DNA of 42,111 bases from Gordonia soli NBRC 108243 (GTDB lineage Bacteria > Actinomycetota > Actinomycetes > Mycobacteriales > Mycobacteriaceae): the NCBI RefSeq assembly GCF_000334455.1, contig NZ_BANX01000045.1, positions 1 to 42,111 on the forward strand. The letters are read 5' to 3'. Shown here piece after piece: positions 16,021 through 23,999 of this stretch. Below the pieces are notes generated by a model. The model saw only the letters and a list, made by a program, of their open reading frames with translations. It was not told the DNA's origin and made no database searches. The number at the start of each line of letters is the position of its first letter. Position 1 is the first letter of the stretch. A program made the position numbers and the translations under genes.

Positions 16021-16035
16021 CGGGCACCCGTCGTA

Positions 16036-16332
16036 TCAGTCGGAATCGCCCGGGCGGGGGACGTCGATCTCCCATCGAGCGCGACGCTCGTCGTCGGACT
16101 GCTCCCACCACGGTGTGCCACGTTCGCCGAGAGCGACTTTCGCGGCCTGCACGCCGGCCCGAGCCTCGGGAGCGCCGTCGGTCCGTCGGACCTCTCGCCG
16201 CCAGGCCATCAGGATCGACCGCAGTTCCGCGCCGCGCTCCTCGGGGATGTGGGGATCGGTCGCACGCCACCTGCGACCGCGCACGATGATGTGGCGCCCG
16301 TCGTCGGTGTGCTCCACCTCGGCCTCGGACAT
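16036..16332 (-). CDS. Small conserved actinobacterial protein
   Basis: The 98-residue soluble protein reads MSEAEVEHTDDGRHIIVRGRRWRATDP, then EERGAELRSILMAWRREVRR, then AKVALGERGTPWWEQ and an acidic end. I recognise this RGRRWRATDP ... KxALGERGxPWWE pattern from small actinobacterial proteins often labelled biopolymer transporter Tol, a label without functional support. No membrane segment or enzyme motif is present. The ATG at 16332 is chosen; the longer frame upstream is antisense to nothing but overlaps the TetR gene and is Arg-rich. It lies 35 bp downstream of the TetR gene and probably shares its transcript. Confidence 0.7.
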   Translation of the reverse strand: MSEAEVEHTDDGRHIIVRGRRWRATDPHIPEERGAELRSILMAWRREVRRTDGAPEARAGVQAAKVALGERGTPWWEQSDDERRARWEIDVPRPGDSD

Positions 16333-16367
16333 GCTGTGCGCGTACCCGTTCGGAGTGTGGGTGAATC

Positions 16368-16997
16368 TCAGAGGTCGACGAAGGCCAGGAGGATGTCGGC
16401 GAGGATCGCCGCGACGGCCTCGGGCTCCGGCCGCGGCGACGACGTGCTCCACCGGTGGACGACCGACGTGAGTGCACCGATGAAGCCGATGGTGACGAAG
16501 CGTTCGCGTTCGGGATCGACGACGCGTCCCGGCGTGAAGCGGGCGGCTGTCGCGGTGAAGAAGTCGGCCCACACCTGACGTCCGTCGAACCTGCGCTGCT
16601 CGACCTCGGGACTCACGCCGACGATCTGGACGAAGGAGACCTCGGCGCGCCGGGGGTCGGTGCCCACCGACTGCATGTACGCCGCCATCGCGGTCGCGGC
16701 CAGGACCCCGTCTTCGCGTGACTCGCACTCCTCGAGTGCCCGCGTCACCGCATCCCGCGCATCGGACTGGATCTTCGCGTACAGGTCCAGCAGCAGCGCC
16801 TCGCGGTCGGCGAACAGCTCGTAGAACTGCCGCCGGGAGAGACCCGCCGCCCGGCAGATCGACGTCACCGACGTCGTCGCGTACCCGACCTCGGTGAACT
16901 CCGAGAGCGCTGCGTCCAGGAACCGACAGTGCCGATCTGCGCGACGTGCATCGACGGACTCGCCGCGATATCGCCGTTCGACCGAATCCGTACTCAT
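16368..16997 (-). CDS. TetR-family transcriptional regulator
   Basis: The 209-residue protein has an N-terminal TetR helix-turn-helix (about 25-70: FLDAALSEFTEVGYATTSVTSICRAAGLSRRQFYELFADREALL) and a larger helical ligand-binding domain. The ligand is unknown. An 18-bp perfect palindrome lies 15-32 bp before the ATG at 16997 and is a likely autoregulatory operator. A GTG at 17015 would place the palindrome over the start codon, so the ATG was preferred. The gene follows the MBL-Rieske gene on the same strand across 43 bp and precedes the small gene at 16036; regulation of these neighbours is possible. Confidence 0.9.
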   Translation of the reverse strand: MSTDSVERRYRGESVDARRADRHCRFLDAALSEFTEVGYATTSVTSICRAAGLSRRQFYELFADREALLLDLYAKIQSDARDAVTRALEECESREDGVLAATAMAAYMQSVGTDPRRAEVSFVQIVGVSPEVEQRRFDGRQVWADFFTATAARFTPGRVVDPERERFVTIGFIGALTSVVHRWSTSSPRPEPEAVAAILADILLAFVDL

Positions 16998-17011
16998 CGA
17001 CTCAGATCTTC

Positions 17012-17029
17012 TCACCGATCGATCGGTGA
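17012..17029. promoter_or_regulatory. Perfect 18-bp palindrome, probable TetR operator
   Basis: TCACCGATCGATCGGTGA is fully self-complementary and lies in the 43-bp gap between the MBL-Rieske gene stop and the TetR start. Length and symmetry suit a TetR dimer site. Binding by the adjacent regulator is inferred from position. Confidence 0.7.
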
Positions 17030-17040
17030 CGCGACCAGGG

Positions 17041-18606
17041 TCAGGAGTCGAGGCGTTCGGCGCGGAGTTCGTGGCCCTTCGACGTCAGACACCGGCCGGT
17101 CGGGAGGTCCCACTGCCAGCCGTGCAGGTTGCACGTCAGCTTCTCGCCCTCGATCACGCCGAACTTGCCGAGGTCTGCCTTCAGGTGCGGACACCGACGC
17201 TGGATCTCCCAGCCGTCCTTGGTGATCGACGCCGCGTCGTCATGCGCCTCGGAGAACCATCCGTCGGCATAGGCGATGCGCTCGTCGGTGAGGCATTTGA
17301 AGAAGGTGTACAGGTATTCGTTGTACCCGCCGATCCGCCACGTGGTGAACCGGGTCGACAGGAAGATGGTGTTGACCCAGTCGGGCTCGTGGTTCTCCAC
17401 CACGGTCCGCACGAGAGCCGGATCGATCCGAAACCCGTAGCGGTACTTGCCCTCACCCTCCTTCGGCTCCCGCACGATGCGATTGGGGAAGTCGAGGACA
17501 ACGGTCTGATCGCCCATCACCAGGCCGACCGCGTAGCCGATTCCGTCGCAGATCAGGTCGGACTGAGCCATGATCGGCTCGAAGAGCTCACGCAGCGGCT
17601 GCAGGAGCGGCTCGCCCTCGGCCGACGCCCAGGTCGCCTTGTCGGCGGCGATGATCGGGGCGAACTTCTCCTTCATCCGCTCCAGGTACGGACCCTTGTT
17701 CTCGCCGAAGACGTCGGCGGGCGGGTAGGGGTGCTCGATCTGATCCAGCGTCGACCCGGTGAAGTCTGCGGTCGAGCCGGAGACCATCATCAGACCGCGG
17801 TGGCGTTCGCCGTCGTCGGTGCCGTGGATCGTCATCTGCTCCAGGAAGGTCTCCTGGTCCGGGAAGATCGACGTCTCGTCGTTGCCGATGTCGTTGAGGT
17901 AGAAGAGATCCTCGTCCAGGAACATCGGGGGGCCGGCCGACGGCACGACCCAGGTCGCGCCGACCTGCTCGATGTAGGACCGGGCGCGGTCCATGCCGCG
18001 CTGCCGCTTCTGGGCGGCGAAGTTCGCCTTCGACTTCCGGGGGATGTCGTAGACCATCGGGTACCAGATCGCGCCCGAGTATTGCAGCAGGTGGACGTCG
18101 ACATGACCGAACGCCTCGTCGATGACGTCGAGGTCGATCGGACGCGCATCGTTCATGTTGAAGACGGTCGTCTCACCGTCGGACACCAGGAGGCCGCTGT
18201 CGCCGATGGGGCCGTCGGCGGGGGCCCGCAGCGCGATGATCATCACGTCTAGCGAGCCCTTGTCGTTGGTGACCGTCGTCTTGACCGAGTCCTCGGTCTC
18301 CACGAACTTGGTGAACCCGAGCTTCTCCAACTCGCGACGCAGGTCCGGCACCGGATAGTCGGGCAGGAGGACGGTGGCGTCCTTGCTGACGTTCTCCCGC
18401 AGGTTGCGTTCGTCGAAATGGTCGCGGTGCAGGTGCGACACGTAGAGGTAGTCGCATTGCCCGAGCGACTTCCAGTCGAGCTCGGAGTTGTCGGGGAACG
18501 GCACCCACGACGCGAAGTACGTGGGGTTCACCCACGGGTCACACAGGATCGAGCCGGCATCCGTCTGGATGTGGAAACCGGCGTGTCCGACGCTGGTGAT
18601 CTGCAA
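17041..18606 (-). CDS. Metallo-beta-lactamase-fold / Rieske [2Fe-2S] fusion protein (Rv3818-like)
   Basis: The 521-residue protein joins two metal domains. The N-terminal UlaG-like metallo-beta-lactamase fold starts GHAGFHIQTDAGSILCDPW and has the HxHxDH motif at His58, His60, Asp62 and His63. The C-terminal Rieske domain has ligands Cys472-x-His474 and Cys492-x2-His495 (RCPHLKAD and TCNLHGWQW). Such a fusion could couple hydrolysis or oxidation to electron transfer. I recall M. tuberculosis Rv3818 as the same architecture in the same region, with no known reaction. No signal peptide or membrane segment is present. It is divergent from the acyltransferase genes at 18692, 85 bp apart. Confidence 0.9.
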   Translation of the reverse strand: MQITSVGHAGFHIQTDAGSILCDPWVNPTYFASWVPFPDNSELDWKSLGQCDYLYVSHLHRDHFDERNLRENVSKDATVLLPDYPVPDLRRELEKLGFTKFVETEDSVKTTVTNDKGSLDVMIIALRAPADGPIGDSGLLVSDGETTVFNMNDARPIDLDVIDEAFGHVDVHLLQYSGAIWYPMVYDIPRKSKANFAAQKRQRGMDRARSYIEQVGATWVVPSAGPPMFLDEDLFYLNDIGNDETSIFPDQETFLEQMTIHGTDDGERHRGLMMVSGSTADFTGSTLDQIEHPYPPADVFGENKGPYLERMKEKFAPIIAADKATWASAEGEPLLQPLRELFEPIMAQSDLICDGIGYAVGLVMGDQTVVLDFPNRIVREPKEGEGKYRYGFRIDPALVRTVVENHEPDWVNTIFLSTRFTTWRIGGYNEYLYTFFKCLTDERIAYADGWFSEAHDDAASITKDGWEIQRRCPHLKADLGKFGVIEGEKLTCNLHGWQWDLPTGRCLTSKGHELRAERLDS

Positions 18607-18691
18607 CTCTGTCGCCTCCTCGAGATCCCGGGCTGGACTGCGGTGGCCCGAGAAGAAATCGGCTCCAGGGTAGCCCCGCTAAGCTCATCCC

Positions 18692-19477
18692 ATGGAACCC
18701 GTGTACGACACAGTGATCAGTGCCGCACGCCTGTTGTGGCTGGCGGAGGGCCTGAAGTTCAAGATCTCGGGTGTCGAGAACGTGCCGAAGACCGGGCCCG
18801 GGGTGGTGGCCATCAACCACACCGGATACCTCGACTTCACCTATGCCGGCATCCCCGCCTTCCTGCAGCAACGCCGCAAGGTCCGCTTCATGGCGAAGAA
18901 AGAGGTCTTCGACAACAAGTACTCGGGACCCATCATGCGTGCGCTCAAGCACATCCCCGTCGACCGCGGGAACGGCGCACAGAGCTATCTCGACGCCGTC
19001 GACTACCTGAAGCGCGGCGAACTCGTGGGTGTCTATCCCGAGGCGACCATCAGTCGGAGCTACGAACTCAAGGAGTTCAAGAGCGGCGCCGCCCGGATGG
19101 CCCTCGAGGCCGATGCGCCGATCATCCCGACCGTCATCTGGGGAGCACAGCGGGTGTGGACCAAGGGCTTCCCCAAGCAGCTCGGTCGGACCGGCTACAA
19201 GATCATGATCGGCGTCGCCGAACCCATCGCACCGATCGGCGATGCCGAGACGCTCACTGCGGCGCTCCACAAGTCGATGAGCGAGAAGTTGCTGGAGTTG
19301 CAGGACGCCTACGGCGAGCATCCGAAGGGCGAGTTCTGGGTCCCGGCGCGGCTCGGCGGCTCGGCACCCACGCTCGAGGAGGCCAACCGGATGGACGCCG
19401 AGGAGCAGGCGGAGAAGGCGGCCCGGCGTGCGCAGCGGGACGCAGGGGGCCAGGCCGGCGCGGGTACGGGCGACTGA
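18692..19477 (+). CDS. PlsC-type acyltransferase (Rv3816c/Rv3815c-like), first of a tandem pair
   Basis: The 261-residue protein belongs to the 1-acylglycerol-3-phosphate acyltransferase family. The catalytic HX4D motif is visible as NHTGYLD. The later substrate block is GVYPEATISRSYELKEFKSGAARMA, followed by PIIPTVIWG. It would transfer an acyl chain to a lysophospholipid or related acceptor at the membrane. A charged, Ala/Glu-rich tail ends the protein. It is about half identical by eye to the next gene, sharing LKEFK(S/T)GAARMA and GEFWVPARLGGSAPT, so the two are a local duplication. M. tuberculosis has a similar run (Rv3814c-Rv3816c, from memory). Confidence 0.9.
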   Translation: MEPVYDTVISAARLLWLAEGLKFKISGVENVPKTGPGVVAINHTGYLDFTYAGIPAFLQQRRKVRFMAKKEVFDNKYSGPIMRALKHIPVDRGNGAQSYLDAVDYLKRGELVGVYPEATISRSYELKEFKSGAARMALEADAPIIPTVIWGAQRVWTKGFPKQLGRTGYKIMIGVAEPIAPIGDAETLTAALHKSMSEKLLELQDAYGEHPKGEFWVPARLGGSAPTLEEANRMDAEEQAEKAARRAQRDAGGQAGAGTGD

Positions 19478-19546
19478 TCGGGAGGTGCGGGCCGGCGCCG
19501 ACCGTCGCGGGCCGGATCGTCGTCGGCGCCGGATAGGCTGACACCC

Positions 19547-20341
19547 ATGGAGCCCGTGTACCGATCTCTCGAGATCATCGCCCACAGCCTGGTGCGAGCG
19601 CAGGGCCTGAAATTGACCTTCTCGGGTGTCGAGAACATTCCGAAGACCGGTGGTGTGGTGCTTGCCGTGAACCACACCAGCTATGTCGACTTCCTCCCGG
19701 CCGCACTCGGCGTCTACCGGGCGGGGCGGCGGACGCGGTACATGATCAAGTCCGAGGTGATGGACATCGCGATCATGCGGTTCCTGGTCAACCACACCAA
19801 GACGGTGCCGGTCGACCGGTCCAAGGGCGGCGAGGCCTACCAGCAGGCCGTCGAACGACTCCGCGAGGGACTCGTCGTCGCCGTGTACCCCGAGTCGACG
19901 ATCAGCCGGAGCTTCGAGCTCAAGGAGTTCAAGACGGGTGCGGCGCGGATGGCGAAGGAATCGGGGGCGCCGATCGTGCCGTCGATCGTATGGGGTGCGC
20001 ACCGACAGTGGACCAAGACCGAGGCCGGCACGCGGAACATCGGACGGAGCAAGTTGCCGGTGTCCGTGCGATACGGCCCGCCGATCTCGGTGGCGCCCGA
20101 TGCCGACCCCGACGAGACCACCGTCCGGCTGCGGACCGCGATGACCGAACTCCTGCACCAGGTGCAGGACGAGTACGGGGACCATCCGGCGGGCGAGTTC
20201 TGGGTCCCGGCCCGACTCGGCGGTTCGGCACCGACCCCGGAGGCGGCCGCGGTGATCGAGGACGAGGAAGCAGCCCGCAAGGCGGAGGCGCGAGCGGCCC
20301 GCCACCCCGACGACCACACCGGACATGAGGCAGGCCGATGA
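19547..20341 (+). CDS. PlsC-type acyltransferase, second of a tandem pair
   Basis: The 264-residue protein has HX4D as NHTSYVD and the block VYPESTISRSFELKEFKTGAARMA, as in its neighbour. It differs in the acceptor-side region and in the C-terminal tail. The tail is rich in Arg/Ala/His. It starts at ATG 19547, 69 bp after the first copy, and its stop overlaps the start of the HAD gene (ATGA), so these two are coupled. Divergence between the copies suggests different acyl or acceptor preference, but this cannot be read from sequence. Confidence 0.9.
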   Translation: MEPVYRSLEIIAHSLVRAQGLKLTFSGVENIPKTGGVVLAVNHTSYVDFLPAALGVYRAGRRTRYMIKSEVMDIAIMRFLVNHTKTVPVDRSKGGEAYQQAVERLREGLVVAVYPESTISRSFELKEFKTGAARMAKESGAPIVPSIVWGAHRQWTKTEAGTRNIGRSKLPVSVRYGPPISVAPDADPDETTVRLRTAMTELLHQVQDEYGDHPAGEFWVPARLGGSAPTPEAAAVIEDEEAARKAEARAARHPDDHTGHEAGR

Positions 20342-21195
20342 CCGTCCCTGGCCCCGATGTCGTGCGTCCGGCGCGCCCGACCCTGATCGCCAGTGACGTC
20401 GACGGGACCTTGATCGACGATCGCAACACGGTCTCCTCGCGAACACTCGCCGTCCTCGGCGCCGCGCGCGATGCCGGGACCGACTTCGTCCTCGCCACCG
20501 GGCGGCCGCCGCGCTGGATAGCCGAGATCAGCGACCAGTTCGCCGGGTCGCGCGCGCAGGTGGACTACGCGGTCTGCGCCAACGGCGCCATCGTCTACGA
20601 CGTCCGCAACGACCGCGTGCTGTCGGCCGCGACCCTCGCCCCCGACGTGCTGGTGAAGCTCGGCGAGATCGCCTCTGCCGCGATCCCCGGATGCGGCCTC
20701 GCGGCCGAGCGGGTCGGCGAGTCGGCGACCGATGCCGCGACCGCTCCCTTCGTCGCGAGCAGCGGCTACGAACACGCCTGGCTCAACCCCGACCACGTCG
20801 AGGTCGGTGACGACGAGGTCTTCGCCCGACCGGCCGTGAAGCTGCTGGTCCGCCGCCCCGACTGGGCGTCCGACGAGATGGCCCGGCGCCTCGCCCCGCG
20901 TGTCGGCGACATCGCACAGATCACGTTCTCCACCGACAACGGCCTCATCGAACTCTCGGTGCCCGACACCCACAAGGCATCCGGTCTGCAGACCCTGATC
21001 GAGTTCGCCGGCCTCGACGCCGCCACCACCATCGCGTTCGGCGACATGCCCAACGATGTCGAGATGCTCACCTGGGCCGACCACGGTGTGGCCATGGGGC
21101 ACGGGCATCCCGCCGCCCGCGCGGCCGCCGACGAGATCACCCTCGACAACAACGCCGACGGAGTCGCGGCCGTGTTGGAGCACTGGTTCGGCTGA
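20338..21195 (+). CDS. HAD-superfamily hydrolase, Cof type (Rv3813c-like)
   Basis: The 285-residue cytosolic protein has the Cof-type HAD motifs in order: motif I DVDGTLID near residue 20, motif II around LATGRPP, motif III Lys in RPAVKLLVRR or nearby, and motif IV as FGDMPNDVEM. Cof-type enzymes dephosphorylate sugar phosphates, phosphoglycolate-like compounds or nucleotides. Overlap with the upstream acyltransferase by 4 bp suggests joint expression. Order acyltransferase-acyltransferase-HAD is the same as I recall for Rv3815c/Rv3814c/Rv3813c. A 3-phosphatase role in phospholipid turnover is conceivable but not shown. Confidence 0.9.
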   Translation: MTVPGPDVVRPARPTLIASDVDGTLIDDRNTVSSRTLAVLGAARDAGTDFVLATGRPPRWIAEISDQFAGSRAQVDYAVCANGAIVYDVRNDRVLSAATLAPDVLVKLGEIASAAIPGCGLAAERVGESATDAATAPFVASSGYEHAWLNPDHVEVGDDEVFARPAVKLLVRRPDWASDEMARRLAPRVGDIAQITFSTDNGLIELSVPDTHKASGLQTLIEFAGLDAATTIAFGDMPNDVEMLTWADHGVAMGHGHPAARAAADEITLDNNADGVAAVLEHWFG

Positions 21196-21311
21196 CGGAT
21201 TCCGGCGGCGCGAGCATGGCCCGCGGGCACGACCGTCCGGCTGCGCGCAACTGATTGGATCTGCCTGGATGCATCACGGTGTCGACCGAGCGGCGCTCGT
21301 ACCGTGAGACC

Positions 21312-22235
21312 ATGTCAGCACAAACCCCCTCTGTCACAACTGCTCCCGCGCGTCCGGAGTTCGGGCCCGAGGCCACGAGCAACACCCTGGAGATCCTCGA
21401 CTCGACCATCCACTGGGTCGAACACGGCGAAGGCTCGCCGATCGTGTTCCTCCACGGTAATCCCACCAGTTCGTTCCTCTGGCGCGGTGTGTTCTCCGGC
21501 CTGCGCGGCCGTGGGCGGCTCCTCGCTCCTGACCTGATCGGCTTCGGCGACTCCGGAAAGCCCGACATCGCATACGATCTCGACGATCACCAGCGCTACC
21601 TGAACGCCTGGTTCGACGCCCTCGACCTCCGTGATGTCACGCTGGTCGTGCAGGACTACGGCGCCGCGTTCGGCATCACCTGGGCCCGCAACAACCCCGA
21701 CCGAGTGTCCGGCCTGGTGATCGCCGAGCCGGTGCTCCGCCCGATCGACTCGGCCGCCCTGCCCGCCGAGTTCGTGGCACTGCGCGGCGAGGTCCTCAAG
21801 GACGGTATCGGCGAGCAGATCGTTTTGGAGGAGAACCGTTTCATCACCGGACTGCTCCCCAGCGCAGTGCTCGACGGTCTGCCCGACGAGGTACAGGCCG
21901 TCTACGCCGCACCGTTCCCGACTCCCGAGTCGCGCCGGCCGATCCTGGTGTTCCCGCGCTCTCTGCCGGTGGACGCGAAGCCGCAGTCGACCGTCGACTT
22001 CCTCGCCGCCAACGAGCAGTGGCTCGCGACGAGCCCGATCCCGAAGGCGCTGTTCACCTTCGAGCCCGGATTCCTGTTGACGCCGGAGATCGTCGAGTGG
22101 GCGAAGTCGAACATCGCCGAACTCGAGGTGACCGCTGTCGGCCGCGGAAGCCACTACGTCCAGGAGGACTCGCCTGCGGAGATCGCGGCTGCGGTCGGGG
22201 CGTTCCTCGACGTCCATCGGGATGCCACGGCCTGA
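21312..22235 (+). CDS. Haloalkane dehalogenase-like alpha/beta hydrolase with Asn-Tyr halide pair
   Basis: The 307-residue protein has the haloalkane dehalogenase layout: oxyanion/halide motif HGNPTSSFLW (Asn50), nucleophile Asp115 in VVQDYGAAFG, acid candidate Glu139 in IAEPVLRPI, and His281 in SHYVQEDSP. These match the Asp-Glu-His triad and Asn of subfamily II enzymes (LinB, DhaA). The residue after the nucleophile, normally a halide-binding Trp, is Tyr116. I recall DatA from Agrobacterium as having such an Asn-Tyr pair. It would hydrolyse C-halogen bonds, though related non-dehalogenating hydrolases exist. The ATG at 21312 (MSAQTPSV) follows a 116-bp gap after the HAD gene. It converges with the monooxygenase operon. 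Confidence 0.85.
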   Translation: MSAQTPSVTTAPARPEFGPEATSNTLEILDSTIHWVEHGEGSPIVFLHGNPTSSFLWRGVFSGLRGRGRLLAPDLIGFGDSGKPDIAYDLDDHQRYLNAWFDALDLRDVTLVVQDYGAAFGITWARNNPDRVSGLVIAEPVLRPIDSAALPAEFVALRGEVLKDGIGEQIVLEENRFITGLLPSAVLDGLPDEVQAVYAAPFPTPESRRPILVFPRSLPVDAKPQSTVDFLAANEQWLATSPIPKALFTFEPGFLLTPEIVEWAKSNIAELEVTAVGRGSHYVQEDSPAEIAAAVGAFLDVHRDATA

Positions 22236-22278
22236 GGCCCGGCGGTCCTCTCTCGCGCGGGCCAGCGGATGGTCGGGG

Positions 22279-23430
22279 TCAGACGGTGGTTCTGATTCCC
22301 GACCATCCGGCGCGGGAGCCGATGCCCCGGCTCGTGAGAAGCGGGCTCACGGTCCGCACGAAATCGTCTGCTCCGCCCGGGCTGTGCGCGAACTTCACCA
22401 CGAATCCGTCACAGGCCCCGTCGGTGAGCCAGTCGTTCATCGCCGCCGCCACCGTCTGCCCGGAACCGGTCACCGACAGGTGACCGCGGCTGCCGGCGAT
22501 GCGGTTGACCAGGTCGCGCCACGTCGACGCCTGACCCAGCTGTGCTGCGATACCGTCCAACACCGCCGCGCGACTGAGAATCCCGTCGTGTCCGGGCGAG
22601 GAGGTCACCCGGTCCAGTCGTGCATCGAGGCCCTCGGCGGGCAGATCGACACCGTACATCCCGAGCATGTGACGCGCGGCATGCTCGGTCACCAGCGCGC
22701 CCAGGCGGTCGTGGAGTGCACGCGCGTCGTCGTCGGTCGCACCCAAGACCGTGAGGATGCCGGGCAGCACGCGGATCTCGTCCGGATCCCGTCCGAACCC
22801 GATTGCCCGTCTGCGGAGGTCGGACCGGAACGCGATCGCCTCGGACTTGCTCGGCGTCGCCGTGAAGACGACCTCGGCATAGCGCGCCGCGAAGTCGCGG
22901 CCGGCAGGCGACGCACCGGCCTGCGCCAGGACGGGCCGAGTCGACCCCCAGCGCCGTAGGAGGTCGTCGATGATTCCGCCGGCCTTCCGGTACCGCTCGT
23001 CGTGTGGCGGAACCGGATCGCCACCGATGGCGGTGGCGACCGATGGTGAACCGGCGGTGACGATGTTCCAGCCGATCCGCCCACCGGAGAGCTCGCCGAG
23101 GGTGTGGAAGGTCCGGTAGAGCTGATCCGGTGTCGCGAAGACCGTCGATGCGGTGACGATCACCCCGAGGTCGGGAACCCGTTGCAGCAGTGCCGCGGCC
23201 AGCGTCGTCGGCTCGTGCGGCCACCGCACCACCGACCTGACCAGGGGGTCGTAGCCGACGAAGTCGGGAAAGAACACCGCGTCGAACCCACCCCGTGAGA
23301 CGGTCTCCGCGAGTTCGGCGAAGTAGCCGGGATCGGTGATCCGTTCGACCGGGGAGGACGGCAGACGCCACGCCCCTTCGTGGTCGCCGGAGAGGTGCAT
23401 GTCGGCGAGCAGCAACGGCGGCGGGGTCAT
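22279..23430 (-). CDS. LLM flavin-dependent monooxygenase (NtaA/SnaA/DszA type), internally shortened
   Basis: The 383-residue protein is a luciferase-like FMN-dependent monooxygenase: DLGVIVTASTVFATPDQLYRTFHTLGELSGGRIGWNIVTAGS, then HDERYRKA, then PVLAQAGASPAGRDFAARYAEVVFTATPS, as in nitrilotriacetate/sulfone monooxygenases. Family members are about 440 residues. Here the segment normally lying between HDERY and AQAGAS, which contains the (H/E)GxxFxVxGPLxxPRxPQG motif, is missing; the chain goes directly from LLRRWGSTRP to VLAQAGAS. The upstream overlapping gene carries just that motif. It uses reduced flavin, and no flavin reductase gene is adjacent. Start at ATG 23430 overlaps the upstream stop (ATGA). 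Confidence 0.85.
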   Translation of the reverse strand: MTPPPLLLADMHLSGDHEGAWRLPSSPVERITDPGYFAELAETVSRGGFDAVFFPDFVGYDPLVRSVVRWPHEPTTLAAALLQRVPDLGVIVTASTVFATPDQLYRTFHTLGELSGGRIGWNIVTAGSPSVATAIGGDPVPPHDERYRKAGGIIDDLLRRWGSTRPVLAQAGASPAGRDFAARYAEVVFTATPSKSEAIAFRSDLRRRAIGFGRDPDEIRVLPGILTVLGATDDDARALHDRLGALVTEHAARHMLGMYGVDLPAEGLDARLDRVTSSPGHDGILSRAAVLDGIAAQLGQASTWRDLVNRIAGSRGHLSVTGSGQTVAAAMNDWLTDGACDGFVVKFAHSPGGADDFVRTVSPLLTSRGIGSRAGWSGIRTTV

Positions 23431-23999
23431 CGAGTCCCCGAGGTCGCCGTGGCCGGCGGATCGGCGACGCCGAAGCCGTCGAACGGATCGAGATGTGGCA
23501 CGACCCCCTGCGGTCCGCGCGGGACGTCGAGTGGAGAGTCGACCGTGAAGTGGTTGCCCTGCACCATCACCCGGGTCACACGATCGGTGTCGACCTGGAT
23601 GCCGCTCGCGCGGTCGTTGAGCACCACGTCGGCCGGCCAACTCGTCAGCAACGCCGCCACGATGTCGGCGGACTCGGCGCGCCGGGTGGCATCGGCGTCG
23701 ACCGGCCACCAGCGCAGCCGACCGTCGGCGATCTTGTCCACGGCGGCGAGGCGGCGGGCGATCAGGTAGGGATGCCACTCGGTGACCGGGACGGCGACGG
23801 TGATGCGGACACGGTCGGTGGCCTGTGCCACCGCGGAGGCCACCACGAACGGGTCGACGGTGGTGGAGCCGATCGTGTCCAGCACGACGTCGGTGGTGCC
23901 GGCCAGGTCGAGGTCACGGACCCGGTCCACGACGTCGTGCAGGTGGCCGTCGACGATCACGAGATGTTCGACTGGGCTCGCGGATCGGTGCGGGCTCAT
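23427..23999 (-). CDS. Short LLM-like protein, possible second subunit of the monooxygenase
   Basis: The 190-residue protein resembles the N-terminal half of luciferase-like monooxygenases. It has the strand-helix region VIVDGHLHDVVDRVRDLD, then VRITVAVPVTEWHPYLIARRLAAVDKIADGRLRWWPVDAD (the counterpart of ATLDHLSGGRxGWNxVT), and ends with GNHFTVDSPLDVPRGPQG, the internal segment missing from the neighbouring full enzyme. The C-terminal half of the barrel is absent. It overlaps both neighbours by 4 bp, so it is translated in balance with them and is not an obvious pseudogene. It may form a heterodimer, as LuxA and LuxB do; this is inference. Its own flavin site is doubtful. Confidence 0.65.
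   Translation of the reverse strand: MSPHRSASPVEHLVIVDGHLHDVVDRVRDLDLAGTTDVVLDTIGSTTVDPFVVASAVAQATDRVRITVAVPVTEWHPYLIARRLAAVDKIADGRLRWWPVDADATRRAESADIVAALLTSWPADVVLNDRASGIQVDTDRVTRVMVQGNHFTVDSPLDVPRGPQGVVPHLDPFDGFGVADPPATATSGTR

Noticed and set aside
18539..20446. A 635-codon open frame on the minus strand across the acyltransferase genes
   Set aside because: It is the antisense shadow of two clear PlsC genes; its translation is Arg/Gly-rich without any domain.
22236..22263. Terminator between the dehalogenase and LLM genes
   Set aside because: GGCCCG/CGGGCC pair over a 16-base loop, which is too weak to call in DNA of this GC content.
22279..23999. The short LLM-like gene and the LLM gene as one gene split by a frameshift
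   Set aside because: The downstream protein has its own complete N-terminal part and the two overlap in a standard ATGA arrangement, so they are separate chains.
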